NCBI GenBank assembly: GCA_964348185.1
Contig: CAYGBW010000078.1
Span: forward strand, 1-31,377
DNA from: CAYGBW01 sp964348185
GTDB taxonomy: Bacteria; Desulfobacterota; BSN033; WVXP01
DNA length: 31,377 bases
Reading direction: 5' to 3'
This document shows, one piece after another, positions 15,754-23,818 of the stretch. Position 1 is the first letter of the stretch, and each line of letters begins with the position of its first letter. The position numbers were made by a program, and so were the translations under genes. The notes under the pieces were generated by a model. The model did not search any database, was not told the DNA's origin, and saw nothing but the letters and a program-made list of their open reading frames with translations.

Positions 15754-16092
15754 GGCGACCGAAGTGATGTTGAGTTTGTTTGCCTACGATTGAAGCCGAT
15801 ACTACCAGATTCTTGAGTCAAGTCAATCTTCTTTTTCTTGCGCCTCAGAAATGCCGGGAGTGCGTTTACTTCTACCGAGGCGCTTGCCTTCTTCCCATGC
15901 CGGATGTACAGACTGGATATCACTGATCCTCAACCCGTAGCACAAGCCTCACGCTCCGCCTCAAGACGCTTCCTCGTTTTTTCCCGATACCCATAACGAG
16001 ATCAAAGGAGTAAAATAAGTGAACAAATGACGAATCATGGGAATGGTGAGGAAATCTGATCAAGCCTGATTTGGCCTTCCAAATGGGGGTAA
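15754..16092. other. intergenic stretch, 339 bp, divergent promoter region
   Basis: No gene is supported. A minus promoter candidate for the Na/Pi gene lies at 15799-15826. An isolated AAAGGAG near 16003 is followed only by very short frames. No distinct promoter was picked for the plus-strand gene at 16093. Confidence 0.5.
15799..15826 (-). promoter_or_regulatory. candidate promoter for the Na/Pi-PhoU operon
   Basis: On the minus strand TTGACT (15826-15821), a 16-base spacer, then TAGTAT (15804-15799). The leader would be about 40 bases. Confidence 0.33.
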
Positions 16093-17073
16093 ATGATGAC
16101 AAAGGAAGAATTATTATTCCGCTTGGAGACTTTCAAGGGACAACTTGAGACTTTTGCAACGTCATTGAGCCGATCACTGAAAACCGGCAACGTCGACAAG
16201 GAAGAGCTGCAGAAAGGGATATCGAGATTGAATCGTAACTACTTGCCTCTGAGGGAATACATCTCTCACTTTGTCAGTGCACATCACTTTACGGCCGGAT
16301 TGCATGGTCATGCTCTATCAGAAGCCAGATTGAATACCATTGCCTCTTGTATAACTGATGTTTCAATCGCTTGCACTCGGATTGCAAGGATGAATGATAA
16401 ACAATTTACAAGTTTCATGAAAGGGATTGAATACTCGATCCGCCGGAAGCAGGATGAAGCGAAAGAGCAAAAGAAAGCTTCCGATAACGGAAAGAAAGAA
16501 GCAGATCATCTAGAGGTCATTCAGTCACAGATTCAGACCGAAATAATTCGGCCCATAAGTGAAGAATTAACCAGACGGAAGAGGCTTGGTCTCCCCCTTA
16601 TCCTATTTGCTATTGGGTTTGGGCTGTTCGGGGTCATATTTTCCCTCTATTTTGCGATGCTTCAGGTTGACACCTTTAATTCTGTAAGAGAAGACATCGT
16701 CAAGGGTAATCAACAAAACACGAGAATCATTGGTGAGATAATGACCGCTATCAAAGATCAAGCTAAACGAATGAATTCCATTGAGCAAACCAGCAAACGG
16801 AATGATGAGAGAATCGGTGATATGGTGACGTCCCTTACAGATCTGAAAGAGAATCTCGAGGCAATCGGTGGATCTGAATTGAGTGGGAGTATTTTTGTGC
16901 CTTTGAAATTGGGTAAAATCAGTGCCCTATTGGAGATAGACCCCTCTCTGAAAAAAGGTTTCATCAGAGGCAGGGACCATCGCACCGGAGAGGAGCTAAT
17001 CAAAGGGTTAGACCCTGCGACGACAAACCTCATAATCTGGGAACTAAACGAATTGAAATACGGAATTGAATGA
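16093..17073 (+). CDS. uncharacterised single-pass membrane protein with coiled coils
   Basis: A 326-residue protein I do not recognise. Residues 1-115 are a helical soluble domain rich in charged residues. Residues 116-165 are a very charged, probably coiled-coil linker, and 166-190 form one clear transmembrane helix (LPLILFAIGFGLFGVIFSLY). Residues 195-260 read as a second coiled coil, and 262-326 are a small C-terminal domain. There is no signal peptide. The layout resembles a sensor or scaffold, but no catalytic motif is visible. GGGGGT precedes the ATG. It stands alone between divergent and convergent neighbours and looks more AT-rich than they do, which could mean transfer. Confidence 0.8.
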   Translation: MMTKEELLFRLETFKGQLETFATSLSRSLKTGNVDKEELQKGISRLNRNYLPLREYISHFVSAHHFTAGLHGHALSEARLNTIASCITDVSIACTRIARMNDKQFTSFMKGIEYSIRRKQDEAKEQKKASDNGKKEADHLEVIQSQIQTEIIRPISEELTRRKRLGLPLILFAIGFGLFGVIFSLYFAMLQVDTFNSVREDIVKGNQQNTRIIGEIMTAIKDQAKRMNSIEQTSKRNDERIGDMVTSLTDLKENLEAIGGSELSGSIFVPLKLGKISALLEIDPSLKKGFIRGRDHRTGEELIKGLDPATTNLIIWELNELKYGIE

Positions 17074-17109
17074 TCTACTCGCAAGAGCAGTCGCTTCACG
17101 CGAGGTTTG

Positions 17110-17165
17110 AGGCTCGAGGTTTTTCTGCCTCCAACCTCAAGGCCTGGGGGCCGCTCCTCGAGCCT
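17110..17165. terminator. inverted repeat between convergent genes, possible bidirectional terminator
   Basis: AGGCTCGAGG (17110-17119) and CCTCGAGCCT (17156-17165) are perfect ten-base arms, with smaller complementary segments inside. It lies between the stops of two convergent genes. There is no clear T-run, so termination activity is a guess. Confidence 0.35.
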
Positions 17166-17262
17166 GAAGGGGAAGGGCACCATACTCTATGAGGGATTCT
17201 CCATCTCTCCCCTTTAGATGAATACGCCCCGGTCTGGATTACCGTGATCGTCAATTCGTACC

Positions 17263-18423
17263 CTAAGCCGGCGTCACCTCTCGTATCCCTCTGTTTCGCC
17301 TCCATTCTGAAACCCCGATTGCTCCGAGACCAAAGAGGATGATCGCCAGGCCAATAAAAAAGCCCAGGTATGGGATGAGTCTCAAAAGTCTGAGAATCAC
17401 GAGACCGAGCGCCAAGGCCCCAAACATCATCGCTCTGCTCTCCACTCCTTTAAAATAAGCGATAATCCATTGCCCAATAAGAAAGCCAACGGGGATTTGA
17501 CTCAGATAAATGACGATCCCGTAACATGCAAGGGCAATCAATCCCACAGGTATGCCAACGATGGTGATGCATGCGATCAAAACGGCGACCGGGGTGGCAC
17601 ACAGAACGATCGCTCCCCAGCCGGCACTCGGGCCGGGGCGGGTCCGTAGGGTCTCAGCGATGGATTTCAGCCGCGTGGGAGCGAGGAGGATGACAAGGAG
17701 TCCCGCCAGGAGAGCCATCAGGAAACCGATCACCCTGCCTACCACCCCGGGGAAAGGCCTCCCTCGTTTTTCACGCACCTCTGGCAGTTTATGGGTGGTC
17801 TCCCCAGCGATCTGGGCACCCGATTGAATATCAGCTTCCTGCTCACTCGTATAGGTCAGATCGCCCTGGACATCCGTCGTCGGCAACAGGGCCAGTCTCT
17901 CAACCCTGAGTTTGACGTCCCCTTTCACCTCATTGCTCAGGGTAACTTCGCCTCCACCCCCGCTAATGCTACCCCCAACCGGTCCGTCAACGCGGGTTTT
18001 TCTGGCACCAAAAACGAGGTCATTCTCGATCCCAGCCGCACGGGTTACATGGACGCGGCTAGCGCCAACCACGACATCTCCATCAACACTGCCGCCAATC
18101 GTGAGGATTCTCCCTGCTGCCCGCACGGAACGGCCGACGTCTCCCCGGATAAGGATCATCTCGCCGAGAGCCACGACGCCGCCCCGGACAATACCGTTGA
18201 CCGTGATCGCTCTCCCGCAGGCCCAGAAATCGCCATTGATTGTCCCATCAACAATGACGGTCCTCCCAGCGACGTAGAGGTCGCCATCCACGACTTCTCC
18301 CTTGGCGATGGTGACGGTTGATCCGCTGCGAGCATCCAATGCGAAGACAGGCATTGCAGGGAACCCCATCAGCCATGAAAGCGCCAAGAAGAAAACACTT
18401 TCCCTGAATCCGTGCCTCGACAC
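17263..18423 (-). CDS. bactofilin-like repeat protein with signal peptide and C-terminal membrane domain
   Basis: A 386-residue protein. A GTG start follows a near-perfect AAGGAGGTG. Residues 1-28 are a signal peptide. Residues 38-210 are roughly ten short beta-helix repeats with the pattern G-d-h-x-x-x-G-r-x-h-x-h-x-G, for example VDGDLYVAGRTVIVDGTING, as in bactofilin/polymer-forming cytoskeletal proteins. A charged linker follows, then four or five membrane helices from about 231 to the end. The repeats would lie in the periplasm and the helices anchor them, unlike classical cytoplasmic bactofilins. The function is unknown; an envelope scaffold is possible. Confidence 0.82.
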   Translation of the reverse strand: MSRHGFRESVFFLALSWLMGFPAMPVFALDARSGSTVTIAKGEVVDGDLYVAGRTVIVDGTINGDFWACGRAITVNGIVRGGVVALGEMILIRGDVGRSVRAAGRILTIGGSVDGDVVVGASRVHVTRAAGIENDLVFGARKTRVDGPVGGSISGGGGEVTLSNEVKGDVKLRVERLALLPTTDVQGDLTYTSEQEADIQSGAQIAGETTHKLPEVREKRGRPFPGVVGRVIGFLMALLAGLLVILLAPTRLKSIAETLRTRPGPSAGWGAIVLCATPVAVLIACITIVGIPVGLIALACYGIVIYLSQIPVGFLIGQWIIAYFKGVESRAMMFGALALGLVILRLLRLIPYLGFFIGLAIILFGLGAIGVSEWRRNRGIREVTPA

Positions 18424-18484
18424 TTTTTCACCTCCTTTTTCCGTCCCCTTCTGCAGTCAAAGGAAGCCTGATGGGTTCATGTGC

Positions 18485-19378
18485 TTAGATCAGCACCCCG
18501 TCTGTCCAGCCGACTTTGACCAGATCAATTCGTCTGGGATCGCTGACCCCGACGTGATGTTTGACATCGGCATACGTGACGTGGTGTGTCCGTCTGGGAA
18601 AGGGGGTGTCTTCACCGAAATAGTCTTGTCGTTTGGCGGAAAGCAACCGCACGCCCACAGTATCCGCGGCTACAGGGTCAAGGGAGAGAAGAATCCCTTT
18701 GTAATCCCATAGGTATTTGGGGTTGTAGTGGTGGGCACCCCGGCCGTGAAAAAGCGGTCGAAGGACGACCAGAACATTCAATCTCGTCTTGTCCTTCACA
18801 ATGGGGAGCGTCCATATGTGTCCGAGGTTTGCACAGGCGTTCAGGTGGTACCAGAAGGGGAGCTTCACAAACATGATATAGTTCTTCAGACACCCGCCTA
18901 TGCCTGACCAGTGATGGGTGCGAAGGGGACGCACATTGATCAACGTCGTCGAGTCCGCCAGCCGCTTGCGTGCGCCCCGGTCATCCATGCGGATGCTGTC
19001 TTCAGGGACCCCTGAGTCACGGACGCGACGCCAGAGTGCATTTTCGATTTCTCCTGGGGTTGGCAGATAGGCCCAAACATTGGTCTTGATCCCCACACGG
19101 TCACCGGGCTTGATCAGCTGGCGCCAGGCCTCCGCGATATCGTCAATTCCAAGCAGCGTTTTGAGCCCTTCATCGAGCATGTGTTGAATAACCGTTGCAT
19201 TGGGATTGTGGTTCTTGTTAAGAGCATCTGGATGGCGGATCAGTACGACCCGGGAACGCTTGTCAGATTTCGGTTTCCCCTCAACGATCACAGGAGTCCC
19301 CAAGGCCGTTGCAATCGCCGTATATGTGGTTCCCCGCAAAAAATCGCGCCGCGTGAGCCCCTGTTGCCCTTTCTTCAT
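18485..19378 (-). CDS. Tat-exported DUF362-domain protein
   Basis: A 297-residue protein with a twin-arginine signal (TRRDFLRG at 9-16, hydrophobic stretch 17-26), so it is probably folded before export. The remainder fits DUF362 (KPGDRVGIKTNVWA, SGIGGCLKNYIMFV and LLSLDPVAADTVGVRLL). The ferredoxin-type cysteine clusters found in many DUF362 proteins are missing; only two cysteines occur in the central part. Its ATG overlaps the DUF6599 stop by four bases, which implies coupled expression and perhaps a shared complex in the periplasm. The biochemical role is unknown. Confidence 0.85.
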   Translation of the reverse strand: MKKGQQGLTRRDFLRGTTYTAIATALGTPVIVEGKPKSDKRSRVVLIRHPDALNKNHNPNATVIQHMLDEGLKTLLGIDDIAEAWRQLIKPGDRVGIKTNVWAYLPTPGEIENALWRRVRDSGVPEDSIRMDDRGARKRLADSTTLINVRPLRTHHWSGIGGCLKNYIMFVKLPFWYHLNACANLGHIWTLPIVKDKTRLNVLVVLRPLFHGRGAHHYNPKYLWDYKGILLSLDPVAADTVGVRLLSAKRQDYFGEDTPFPRRTHHVTYADVKHHVGVSDPRRIDLVKVGWTDGVLI

Positions 19379-20388
19379 CGTGTGGCCTCCAACCGTATCC
19401 GCACGGCTTCTAACAGGGAGCGTGCAGATTCATTTGAAGGTGCGTCAAGAACGACCGCCACATATCGGGAATGTAGAGCCGTTGCCGTCCACCTGGCATT
19501 TTCCGTTTGAACCGTACCCGTTTCTTTTGCATCTGGCATGTATGCATCGACAAAACTTTTGAGAGCCCTTTTGGCTTGTTGTGGCGATGGATATTTCACC
19601 AGCAACAGGTAGGGCTTCTCCCCTTCTTCGGTGTATCTTGCGAGGACCGCTTCCGTATGGCGGTCGAGGAGGAGAATATTCTCATCGGCGATGTAGTAGT
19701 GAAGGTTCAAGAGGTTGTGGTCGTGAAAATAGCGGATGGAAGGTTCGATCAGCTCCTTTTCTGGCAAATATGAAAGCAATTCAGGCTTGTCCCCGAAGGA
19801 TTGAATTGCCTCCGCGACCGTTCGAGCAAGGGAAAAAACAGCCTCCCTGCTTTGGGGCGTCTCCTCATGGGCCATAATCGACACGAAGAATCGACCCTTG
19901 AAGAACCGGAGCAAGCCTCCCCCATATTCTGATTCTTGTCCAATGCCGATGTCCTCGCCTTCCCGCTCAGCGGTGAAGACGCCAAAGGCATCTTCAACCG
20001 TGCTCATATCATACATGTCCATGATGATATCAGGTCCACCCGCCTTTGTGTAGGTATGAACATAGACCTTACGAAAATGGTATGCCAGGTATAGCTCAGC
20101 GCCCCCATCGATATACTCGAACAGGGCCTTCCTGTCATATGAGCGGACTTCGACATCGGCCACCCAACCATTTACCTCCTTCGGGATCTTGTGTGCCATA
20201 CTGCCAAGCCTTTCCATGGAACAGGATAAAAGCGTCGCCATGAACAACGGTGTCAAAAGAAGCGGCCGGACCACCCGCCGTCCTGAGCCGAATGGACCCC
20301 TCACACCCCGTGTCGATTTGGCATTAGAGAGACCCCATCCCCTGAACTCCTCCGAAGGCTGCCATGGCCCGTCGGTTTTCATCCTCAT
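19375..20388 (-). CDS. DUF6599-like lipoprotein
   Basis: A 337-residue protein if started at the ATG at 20388, which has AGGGGAGG five bases upstream. A transmembrane-like stretch ends in L-L-S-C (C56), a good lipobox. About 38 residues precede it, unusually long for a signal. A GTG at 20274 with AGGA upstream would give a compact lipoprotein signal of about 18 residues and 299 residues in all, so either start is possible. The mature part (ALFEYIDGGAELYLAYHFRK, then MYDMSTVEDAFGVF) matches the DUF6599 family, whose function is unknown. It is coupled to the DUF362 gene by a four-base overlap. Confidence 0.8.
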   Translation of the reverse strand: MRMKTDGPWQPSEEFRGWGLSNAKSTRGVRGPFGSGRRVVRPLLLTPLFMATLLSCSMERLGSMAHKIPKEVNGWVADVEVRSYDRKALFEYIDGGAELYLAYHFRKVYVHTYTKAGGPDIIMDMYDMSTVEDAFGVFTAEREGEDIGIGQESEYGGGLLRFFKGRFFVSIMAHEETPQSREAVFSLARTVAEAIQSFGDKPELLSYLPEKELIEPSIRYFHDHNLLNLHYYIADENILLLDRHTEAVLARYTEEGEKPYLLLVKYPSPQQAKRALKSFVDAYMPDAKETGTVQTENARWTATALHSRYVAVVLDAPSNESARSLLEAVRIRLEATR

Positions 20389-20806
20389 ACGTCCTCCCCT
20401 ATGAAGACCGGTCGTTTCGCCTGATGGCCACGACTCGAGTCCCGAAAAGACTCCCTTCCCCACACGAATTGACGGATCAGAACCGATACGACTCATTGAA
20501 GTCTTACTGGAACCGCGGGTGGGAGTCAAGACAAAAGTCCCCTCTTTATTTGTGAACACCGTTAAGGTTGTGAGGGGTAACCCGTCTGGGGGTCCTATCC
20601 GTCTCGGTTCGCCAAATGGGGGGCTCACCCGGTGGCCATTTCTGAACCGATCAGATAGGGATTGTCCTCACTGAGGAAGTGAATCTCCGTGGATCTGAAT
20701 TGTTGCAATCGATGAATTTAGCGGGCCTGTCTCACCACGCCCCCACCCAGGCAGACACCGCAATCACAACAAAAAACATCGCGCGAAGCCAACGAAGTTG
20801 ATTGTT
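20389..20806. other. intergenic stretch, 418 bp
   Basis: No gene is supported. A 13-base palindrome, TCCTCACTGAGGA (20665-20677), is the only distinct feature and could be an operator. No good promoter for the DUF6599 gene was found by eye. Confidence 0.4.
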
Positions 20807-22009
20807 TTATGCAACGCTCATTCGCCGCAGGGTGATCACCGTGATCTCGGGAGGCGCGCCCAGGCGGAGAGGTGGCCCCCAATAGCCGGTTCCCCGACTT
20901 ACGTAGACCCAGGTCTTTTCGTGCTTATGAAGGCCGGCAAGATAGGGCTGCTGGAGTCCGACGAGGAATTTCCAGGGAAAGAACTGTCCTCCGTGCGTGT
21001 GGCCAGAGATTTGGAGATCGAAGCCGATCCTCGCCGCGGCAAAAACACTGCGGGGTTGGTGGGCCAGAAGCACCTTGATGTGACTCGACGGGGCCCCGGC
21101 CAGGGCGTTCTCCGGGCTGGACGCATGGCTCCTGAGAAACCGTCCCCCATTAGAATCGGTTACCCCCGCCAAAAGGATCCGGCTTCTGCCGTGCTCCAGG
21201 ATTCGATGATCATTGAGCAGGACCGTGAATCCGATTCGATTCATCTCTTCCACCCAGGCCTCTGCGCCTGAGTAGTATTCGTGATTCCCTGTGACAAAAA
21301 AGGATCCGTGAGACGCGACGAGCTGAGCCAGGGGAGCCACCTCGTTCAGAAGGTCTGGGACCGACCCATCCGCCACGTCACCGGTGAAAGCGATGACGTC
21401 GGGTGCGAGCCTGTTGACCTGATCGATGATCGTCTGGACGAAATCCCGTTTGATGGTTGAGCCGACGTGAATATCCGTAATCTGCACGATGCGGAACCCT
21501 TCGAGATCTTCGGGTAAATCCTCGATTGGCACAACGACGTCAACGACATCGGGGCGGCGAAGCGCCTGACCGACAGCGTAGCCCGTGAGGATCCCTGAAA
21601 AGCCGAGAATTCCCAGGTTTATGGAATTTATGAGGAAACGACGACGATCAACGTCTACCGGTTTGATGGGATTGGACTCAGCCGTGATAACACCCCGTAG
21701 AAGGGCGAAAGACTTTTTCACCCCCCCTGTGGCGAGCAGGGTGACGTCTCGGGCAACGAGAAACGTGAAAACCAGGCTGAAGAAGCCCAGGCTGAGAAAC
21801 GCGATCCACGAAAGGAGATCGCTCCAGAAAGCTTTGTGCCCCAGTACCCGTAGGAGAGTGGAGATCGGTGGCAGGAGCAGAAACAGGATCAAAATCAGCC
21901 ACGCAGCCGCATTCCAAGGGGGACCGAGCCCCGCGGGAACGATGAGTCCCCACCCAATATAGCTGTATATCAGGGTCAAAATGAAGACCACGATAAGAAA
22001 GAAAACCAC
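20807..22009 (-). CDS. membrane-anchored calcineurin-like metallophosphoesterase
   Basis: A 400-residue protein starting at a GTG with AAGGAGGGG upstream. Three N-terminal membrane helices (about 3-25, 35-55 and 65-87) and a further hydrophobic helix at 126-148 precede the catalytic domain. All metal-binding motifs are present: D-I-H (179-181), G-D (D211), G-N-H-E (N242, H243), the later AHQP and the SGHTHGGQFFPW signature. The layout is like YkuE/YaeI-type phosphodiesterases acting at the membrane, some of which cleave UDP-linked lipid precursors. The substrate is not predictable. It appears to be monocistronic. Confidence 0.92.
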   Translation of the reverse strand: MVFFLIVVFILTLIYSYIGWGLIVPAGLGPPWNAAAWLILILFLLLPPISTLLRVLGHKAFWSDLLSWIAFLSLGFFSLVFTFLVARDVTLLATGGVKKSFALLRGVITAESNPIKPVDVDRRRFLINSINLGILGFSGILTGYAVGQALRRPDVVDVVVPIEDLPEDLEGFRIVQITDIHVGSTIKRDFVQTIIDQVNRLAPDVIAFTGDVADGSVPDLLNEVAPLAQLVASHGSFFVTGNHEYYSGAEAWVEEMNRIGFTVLLNDHRILEHGRSRILLAGVTDSNGGRFLRSHASSPENALAGAPSSHIKVLLAHQPRSVFAAARIGFDLQISGHTHGGQFFPWKFLVGLQQPYLAGLHKHEKTWVYVSRGTGYWGPPLRLGAPPEITVITLRRMSVA

Positions 22010-22497
22010 CGACCCCTCCTTCCCCTGTAATCCCTATCCGGACAGAATCATTACCAGAGCCTCTGGAAGCAATCCTTGCAAGCGGTGCTACCCTGATGAC
22101 ATCCCCCTCACCCTGCTCTTTTTTGCGTCGCCACCGCGAGGCGTATAACCCCTTCGGTATAAAATAGGAAAAAAGAGCCATACAGAAGGGCGATGGTTCC
22201 CCCCTCCCTGACCGTTGCTGGCCGATGAGGAGAGTCGGGAAATCATATAGAAGAACCCGATTAGAAATTACTATACCTAGAACACAACTGAAAAGTCTCG
22301 GTGGTGAGCGGATACGAGTCAGACTTCCTGCAATTCTCTCGCCATCTCTGAACCGGACCAAGAAATCATCCATGGTGGGACGTCACCGAAAGGAAAATCG
22401 CTCCAGAGGATCTAGGAACGCTTTTTGCAGAAGAATTCTCGCGGCAGGTCGGGAGAGTCCGTCTATTCGGAGGGATTCAAGCCCAGGAGAACCTCTC
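22010..22497. other. intergenic stretch, 488 bp, between divergent genes
   Basis: An open frame extends upstream from the gene at 22498, but it lacks family character and a ribosome-binding site before the ATG at 22498. The stretch contains one long-arm inverted repeat (22115-22178) and a TATAAAAT at about 22158-22165. Nothing else is supportable. Confidence 0.45.
22115..22178. repeat. 10-bp inverted repeat with a T-rich arm
   Basis: GCTCTTTTTT (22115-22124) and AAAAAAGAGC (22169-22178) are perfect complements separated by 44 bases that include a TATAAAAT. Possibly a regulatory cruciform or operator pair around a promoter. Confidence 0.4.
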
Positions 22498-23565
22498 ATG
22501 CCTACCTGGCCCTATCGATACGAGTTGAGCTGGCAGGATCGGTTGCGTCGCTCGGTTTATGAAGTGCTGCGGGATCGGATGGACATCTATCTCATCAAAC
22601 AGGCGCTCATCGATTCGTACGAGAATTTCCGTCAGACTGGTGAACCCTATCCCCTCGTGTCCAAGCGAGAACTGAAGCCTCGGGCCCGTGTCGGCGAGAC
22701 AGAATACATCCATCACAATCGCTTTCTCTTGCTGTTCTGTGAAGGGACCATCCCAAGCCGGTACAAGAAGTATATCCGTTTCTTCGATACCAACAAGGTT
22801 ACCAAAGACGGGATCGCTGAACTGGCCAGGGTTCAGCTTTACAAGAACCCCATCAAGAATTTACGCTATTTTGACAACCCCGGTTTTGTTCATCTCCTGC
22901 TTGACATGCTGCCGGTCGACTATGCCCTTCTCATCCAAAGGGATCCCTCGGTCAAGAGAAGAAACCGTTACGCCATGACGCACTTTCACGTGAAGATCGA
23001 CTGGCCCATAGACGATGCAACCGAGGAAATGGCGCGGCAGCTGCGCTACATCTCTAAAGAACTCTATGAGAATGGCGAAAAGTACGCCGAGAGCCTGCAT
23101 AACAAGCTCTTTGAGAATCATGGATTCCACTACTCCATCGGCGGCCGCCGCACTGCCGCAGTCGTGGCGGCCCAGTTCCTGAAGAACATGGACTTTATCT
23201 CCACGGTCTATGTCGCCAGCTCCCAAGATCGCACCCTGACCCGCATCAGTGAACGGGGGGTGAGCAAGTTCGTATTGATCCGTCTGCCCCGTGAGGAAAT
23301 CTCAAGGCTGGCAGCTGAAAACCGCATGCGATTCGGCAACTTTGTGGAACGCTTTCTGATTGACCTCCAGGATGATTTCGGGGTGGGAATCCTCCAGGTC
23401 GTCTACCACAATACCGTCTATTCAAAGCCCCCTGAGGATGGAAAGCTGCGAATACTCCAACCGGATTACCAGTGGCTGACCGTGAGAGATCAGCTCCTCA
23501 TCCCCCTTCCCGGGAATCCAAAGACCTATCCCTTCTCCTACAGCACGATCTACGTGCCTGATTAG
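22498..23565 (+). CDS. conserved-looking protein of unknown function
   Basis: A 355-residue soluble protein that I do not recognise. The ATG at 22498 has AGGAGA eight bases upstream. It has no signal peptide or membrane helix. It is rich in Arg, Tyr and charged residues, with notable stretches YIHHNRFLLLFCEGTIPSRY, YAMTHFHVKIDWPIDDATEE and NHGFHYSIGGRRTAAVVAAQ. The G-R-R and several aspartates and histidines could serve a catalytic site, but there is no known motif. The coding pattern is strong across the whole length. It lies 253 bases upstream of the second AOR on the same strand, so a link is possible but unproven. Confidence 0.8.
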   Translation: MPTWPYRYELSWQDRLRRSVYEVLRDRMDIYLIKQALIDSYENFRQTGEPYPLVSKRELKPRARVGETEYIHHNRFLLLFCEGTIPSRYKKYIRFFDTNKVTKDGIAELARVQLYKNPIKNLRYFDNPGFVHLLLDMLPVDYALLIQRDPSVKRRNRYAMTHFHVKIDWPIDDATEEMARQLRYISKELYENGEKYAESLHNKLFENHGFHYSIGGRRTAAVVAAQFLKNMDFISTVYVASSQDRTLTRISERGVSKFVLIRLPREEISRLAAENRMRFGNFVERFLIDLQDDFGVGILQVVYHNTVYSKPPEDGKLRILQPDYQWLTVRDQLLIPLPGNPKTYPFSYSTIYVPD

Positions 23566-23818
23566 CGTATTCATTCAACCCATTCCGGGCAGACCCGATA
23601 AACCACCGGGTTTCGCCCATTCCCTTCAAGAATGAAGATCTGCCCCGCCCCCCCCGGATTCGCCTTTCCCCTCTCAAATCGTCGACCCCAAGTACGAGAA
23701 GCCCTCGACCAGTCTGTCTCTTGACATTTCAGTGGGACAGGTGGTAGAGCTAACCCTGATCCTCTGGTCTCAGAATGGTCCGGGGGAACGCGGAAGCCAT
23801 CTCCAAGGAAAGGGGTGT

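Noticed and set aside
21678..22373. A 231-codon minus frame overlapping the metallophosphoesterase start
   Set aside because: Out-of-frame shadow: no recognisable domain, and it overlaps a strong gene with its own ribosome-binding site.
22225..22497. Upstream extension of the unknown protein gene
   Set aside because: The frame is open but composition changes and the good ribosome-binding site precedes the ATG at 22498.
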